Positions 61,748-64,000 of a DNA stretch of 64,000 nt are shown here, piece by piece (within the stretch, counting starts at the first letter, position 1; the number at the start of each line of letters is the position of its first letter). The DNA is from Actinomadura alba (GTDB lineage: Bacteria > Actinomycetota > Actinomycetes > Streptosporangiales > Streptosporangiaceae), in the NCBI RefSeq assembly GCF_014323705.1, contig NZ_JABVEC010000016.1, forward strand, positions 1-64,000, given 5' to 3'. The notes beneath the pieces were generated by a model that worked only from the letters and a program-made list of their open reading frames with translations, did no database searches and was not told the origin of the DNA. The position numbers and the translations under genes are program-made.

Positions 61748-63325
61748 TCACCGGGCCCTCTCGACCGGCCTCGGCCCGCCCGTGGGGTGCGACGGAGGTA
61801 CGGAGATCGGCCGCGGCACCGGCCGGGCCGACGGTGGGGACGGGGGCTTCGTCGGCGGCACCGAGGTCGGCGGCGGTGTCTGGGCCGGCGGCGGCTGTGT
61901 CGGTCGTGTCTGGGTCGGTGGTGTCTGGGTCGGTGGTGCCTGAGTGGGCGGCGGTGTCTGAGTGGGCGGTGTCTGAGTGGGCGGTGACGTGCCCGGGGGC
62001 GTCTGGGTGGGCGGAGGCGTGGCCGGGGGCGTGCGAGTGGGCGGGGGCGGGGTGGGCCGTGGCGGGCCGCCGGTCGGCGGAGGCGACATGGGCGGTTGGG
62101 TGGGCCAGCCCGGGGGCGGCTGCAGCGGCGGCATCGGCTCACCGGGCCGGATCCGGCCGTCCGGTGGCGGCGAGGCCATCGTCATCGGCTGCGGTACGGC
62201 GGACCCGGTGTCGATGGCGAGGGGGCCCGGCTGCGGTACGACCACCGTGCCCTCGTCTCCGACGACCCCGGCCCCGGCGATCGGGGGGGCCGGGAATCCG
62301 GACAGGCGGGGCGGTGCCGAGGTGCCGCCCGGGGCGGTGACCGCTGCCGGCCGGTCGTCCGATCGGCACAGGAACTGCGCCACGGAGGCGCCGCCCATGG
62401 ACGCGCCCACGAGGAGTGCGGCCACGGCCCCCAGGATGAGCGGGTGCCGGCTCAGCGGCCCACGGCCGTCGTCGGCCGTCTCTTCGACGGCCGCCCGCCG
62501 GGCCGGTGGCGTGCGCGGCTGCTGCACCGGGAACCCGCGCTCGTCGAAGTCGGCGATCTGTGCCGCGACGGCGCACCGGTACCCGGTCAGGTCGGTGTCG
62601 TGGAAGCAGTCGAGCACCTGCCGGCGCAGTGACTCGGGCGGGGTGACCGTCGGCAGCAGCTCGTACACCTTGGCGGGTGAGACGTTGCGGGGCCGGTGCG
62701 GCCCGCACACGCGGCAGGTCAGCGCGTGCCTGAGCAACCGGGCCCGCAGGTCGGCGGAGAGCTCGTCGCGCCGTTCGCGGAGCAGGTCGGCGCGCACCCG
62801 GCAGTCGTAGGGCCCGTCGTGCGCGAGAAGCTCGGCGGTGAGCGCCGCCTCGAGCTCGACCCGGGCCCGGTCGAGCAGCGCCGTCACGTCCTCCTCGAGC
62901 AGCCCCAGCACGGCGCCGAGGTCGGGTAACTCGAGGCGATGCCGGATGTGCAGCTCCATCGCCTCGCGGCTGAGCGGGGCGAGGCTCATCACGGCGCGCC
63001 AGGCCGTGACGCGCAGGTCGACGTCGTCCTGCCGGTGGGTCGCGATCGACACGTCCGGGCGGCGGCCGCCGTACGGCATCGACCGGGCGCACTCGTGCCT
63101 GGCGATCGCGTAGAGCCAGGGGCCGAACCGGTCGGCGTCACGCAGCCTGCCGATGTGCGCCTCGGCGACGATGAGGGTGTCGCGCAGCGCCTGCCCGGCG
63201 GCGTCTCGATTTCTCCATTGGAACCAGCAGTAGGCGTAGATCCGGTCGCCGTAGGCGTCGTAGACCGCGGTGAGCGCGCTGGGGTCCCGTGCCTGCAGGG
63301 CTTCGACCAAGAGGCGATCACTCAT
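61748..63325 (-). CDS. Sigma-70-like (ECF) protein with membrane segment and long Pro/Thr-rich tail
   Basis: 525 residues from ATG 63325. Residues 1-170 resemble ECF regions 2 and 4 (DPSALTAVYDAYGDRIYAYCWFQW, DADRFGPWLYAIARHECARSMPYGGRRPDV, SREAMELHIRHRLELPDLGAVLGLLEEDVTALLDRARVELE), but HTH 4 is weak. Residues 195-260 include CRVCGPHRP, a zinc-type pair like anti-sigma domains. One membrane helix (LILGAVAALLVGASMGGASVAQFL) is near residue 310. The last 190 residues are (P)PTQTPP repeats with 30 or more prolines. Sigma, anti-sigma and anchored tail appear fused in one chain. Function of the tail unknown. Confidence 0.8.
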   Translation of the reverse strand: MSDRLLVEALQARDPSALTAVYDAYGDRIYAYCWFQWRNRDAAGQALRDTLIVAEAHIGRLRDADRFGPWLYAIARHECARSMPYGGRRPDVSIATHRQDDVDLRVTAWRAVMSLAPLSREAMELHIRHRLELPDLGAVLGLLEEDVTALLDRARVELEAALTAELLAHDGPYDCRVRADLLRERRDELSADLRARLLRHALTCRVCGPHRPRNVSPAKVYELLPTVTPPESLRRQVLDCFHDTDLTGYRCAVAAQIADFDERGFPVQQPRTPPARRAAVEETADDGRGPLSRHPLILGAVAALLVGASMGGASVAQFLCRSDDRPAAVTAPGGTSAPPRLSGFPAPPIAGAGVVGDEGTVVVPQPGPLAIDTGSAVPQPMTMASPPPDGRIRPGEPMPPLQPPPGWPTQPPMSPPPTGGPPRPTPPPPTRTPPATPPPTQTPPGTSPPTQTPPTQTPPPTQAPPTQTPPTQTRPTQPPPAQTPPPTSVPPTKPPSPPSARPVPRPISVPPSHPTGGPRPVERAR

Positions 63326-63395
63326 GACCCGAAGGTAATCAAGTTGCGAGATCACATCCGGCAATGAAAGAAACACAATGTATTGTCGGCTCTAT

Positions 63396-63410
63396 TGGCC
63401 GAAGCGGCCA
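63396..63410 (-). terminator. Small hairpin between the NERD gene and the sigma-like gene
   Basis: TGGCCG (63396-63401) pairs with CGGCCA (63405-63410) around a 3-nt loop, 23 nt behind the NERD stop codon in an A/T-rich patch. Weak terminator candidate. Confidence 0.35.
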
Positions 63411-63432
63411 TTATTAACTTTTGGCAGATTTG

Positions 63433-64000
63433 TCACGCAATGGTGCGGCGAGGGCTCAGCCCCTGCTCACGGTGGTCGAGCATGGGGGGAAACGCGCGTT
63501 CGGCGGCAGCAGTGATCATCGTGACCTGCGCCGAGGTCAGGACGACCGGATGCGCGTCGAGGAGGCGCGGCAACCGCCGGGCCCGCTGGAACACGACTCC
63601 GCCGAACCTCAGCCCTCCGCGCGGGACCCGCGCGCCGTGCACCGCGACGACCGGGGACACGGAGAGCTCGTGGCCGAGTTCGTCGGCGAGTAACTCGCCG
63701 ACGGTGTGCGCCGCCCGTACCACCGCGACCTGCAGGTTGACGACGGGCCGGCTGCCCGCCCAGAGCCGACGGTGGTCCGACCAGAGGCGGATGCCGAGGG
63801 TCCAGCGACGGCTGGATATGGCGTAGACGCCCGTGAGGCCGACGACCAGGTGGTCCAGATTGGTGGCGGGGAGGCCGGGCAGCGCTCGATCGTGCAGCAC
63901 GCGGAACTTTCCGGGGTCGAGGGCGGCCAGCACCCGGCCCGTACGCCGCTCGGCCATCGCGCCGTGCCGCCAGCTCGTCACCGGCCCCGGCCGGTTGCGC
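63433..64000 (-). CDS. NERD-like nuclease-related protein, 5' end outside the window
   Basis: At least 182 residues. The sequence RTGRVLAALDPGKFRVLHDRALPGLPATNLDHLVVGLTGVYAISSRRW matches the NERD domain core (LDHLVVG-TGVF-I-S--W). The rest is less typical. The frame is open to the window edge, so the start may lie beyond 64000; an ATG at 63981 is possible. There is one TTA codon (63691-63693, coding strand), rare in this DNA and sometimes tied to bldA control in filamentous actinomycetes. Just upstream of the sigma-like gene. Confidence 0.65.
   Translation of the reverse strand, partial: RNRPGPVTSWRHGAMAERRTGRVLAALDPGKFRVLHDRALPGLPATNLDHLVVGLTGVYAISSRRWTLGIRLWSDHRRLWAGSRPVVNLQVAVVRAAHTVGELLADELGHELSVSPVVAVHGARVPRGGLRFGGVVFQRARRLPRLLDAHPVVLTSAQVTMITAAAERAFPPMLDHREQGLSPRRTIA

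Noticed and set aside
61860..62080. GTGTCTGGGTCGGTG-type repeats as a minisatellite
   Set aside because: They encode the PTQTPP tail of the sigma-like protein and are explained by it.

Overview
The window is about 70% G+C and densely coded on both strands, with many GTG starts, a few TTG starts and many 1-14 nt start/stop overlaps. It is typical of a filamentous, high-GC actinomycete. Lsr2, ClpC, a chaplin-type surface peptide, NACHT-LRR protein, several ECF sigma factors and remnants of an XRE/DUF5753-DUF397 cassette all fit this. My impression is a Streptosporangiales- or Thermomonosporaceae-like organism rather than Streptomyces itself, but the genus cannot be fixed from sequence alone.

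Layout. (1) 0.1-18.7 kb is an accessory-looking stretch: a NACHT-LRR STAND ATPase, two ECF sigma factor/membrane-protein pairs, a flavin-binding PPOX protein coupled to a UvrA2-like ATPase, a PadR regulon with its predicted operator, palindromic repeats, relics of an ATPase/DUF5753/DUF397 regulatory cassette, a secreted GH95-like glycosidase, an SMI1/KNR4 protein, a truncated GNAT gene and two poorly known proteins. (2) 18.8-26.3 kb: clpC and lsr2 with strong terminators, two RDD membrane proteins with an acetyltransferase, then a c-di-AMP (ydaO-type) riboswitch leading an NlpC/P60 cell-wall hydrolase gene, and a small LuxR-type HTH gene. (3) 26.6-35.4 kb: a LacI regulator, then on the minus strand the cofactor cluster DUF2520-panC-panD-nadB-nadC-coaX-lysS (pantothenate, NAD, CoA, lysyl-tRNA). 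(4) 35.5-46.4 kb: FtsX/ATPase ABC exporter, chaplin, two-component system, MidA-type methyltransferase, cytochrome P450, and two bacterial PH-domain proteins separated by what looks like a solo IS605-type omega-RNA / right-end relic. (5) 46.4-61.6 kb: an orphan nuoD, then a minus-strand housekeeping series DUF3180-folK-folB-NTF2-folP-(DUF2156 LPG synthase)-folE-ftsH-hpt-tilS-zincin-dacB, followed by ppa (+) and a second NlpC/P60 hydrolase. (6) 61.7-64 kb: a sigma-like protein with a membrane anchor and long Pro/Thr tail, and a NERD-like protein running to the window edge. Region 18.8-61 kb follows the conserved clpC-lsr2-...-ppa backbone of actinomycete chromosomes.

How it works together. The housekeeping part supplies tetrahydrofolate (folE/P/B/K), NAD, pantothenate and CoA precursors, lysyl-tRNA, purine salvage, tRNA-Ile lysidine modification and protein quality control (ClpC, FtsH). 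The envelope part (two NlpC/P60 proteins, DacB, LPG synthase, chaplin, PH and RDD proteins) serves wall turnover and surface remodelling.

The most unusual signals are non-coding. Several minus-strand genes carry short direct repeats directly at or behind their stop codon. In the P450 and ftsX genes the repeat unit copies the last codons plus the stop, giving six and three in-frame TGA codons. Also notable are the solo omega-RNA-like element whose terminal bases supply the stop codon of a PH-domain gene, and a pair of near-identical palindromes beside the decayed regulatory cassette.
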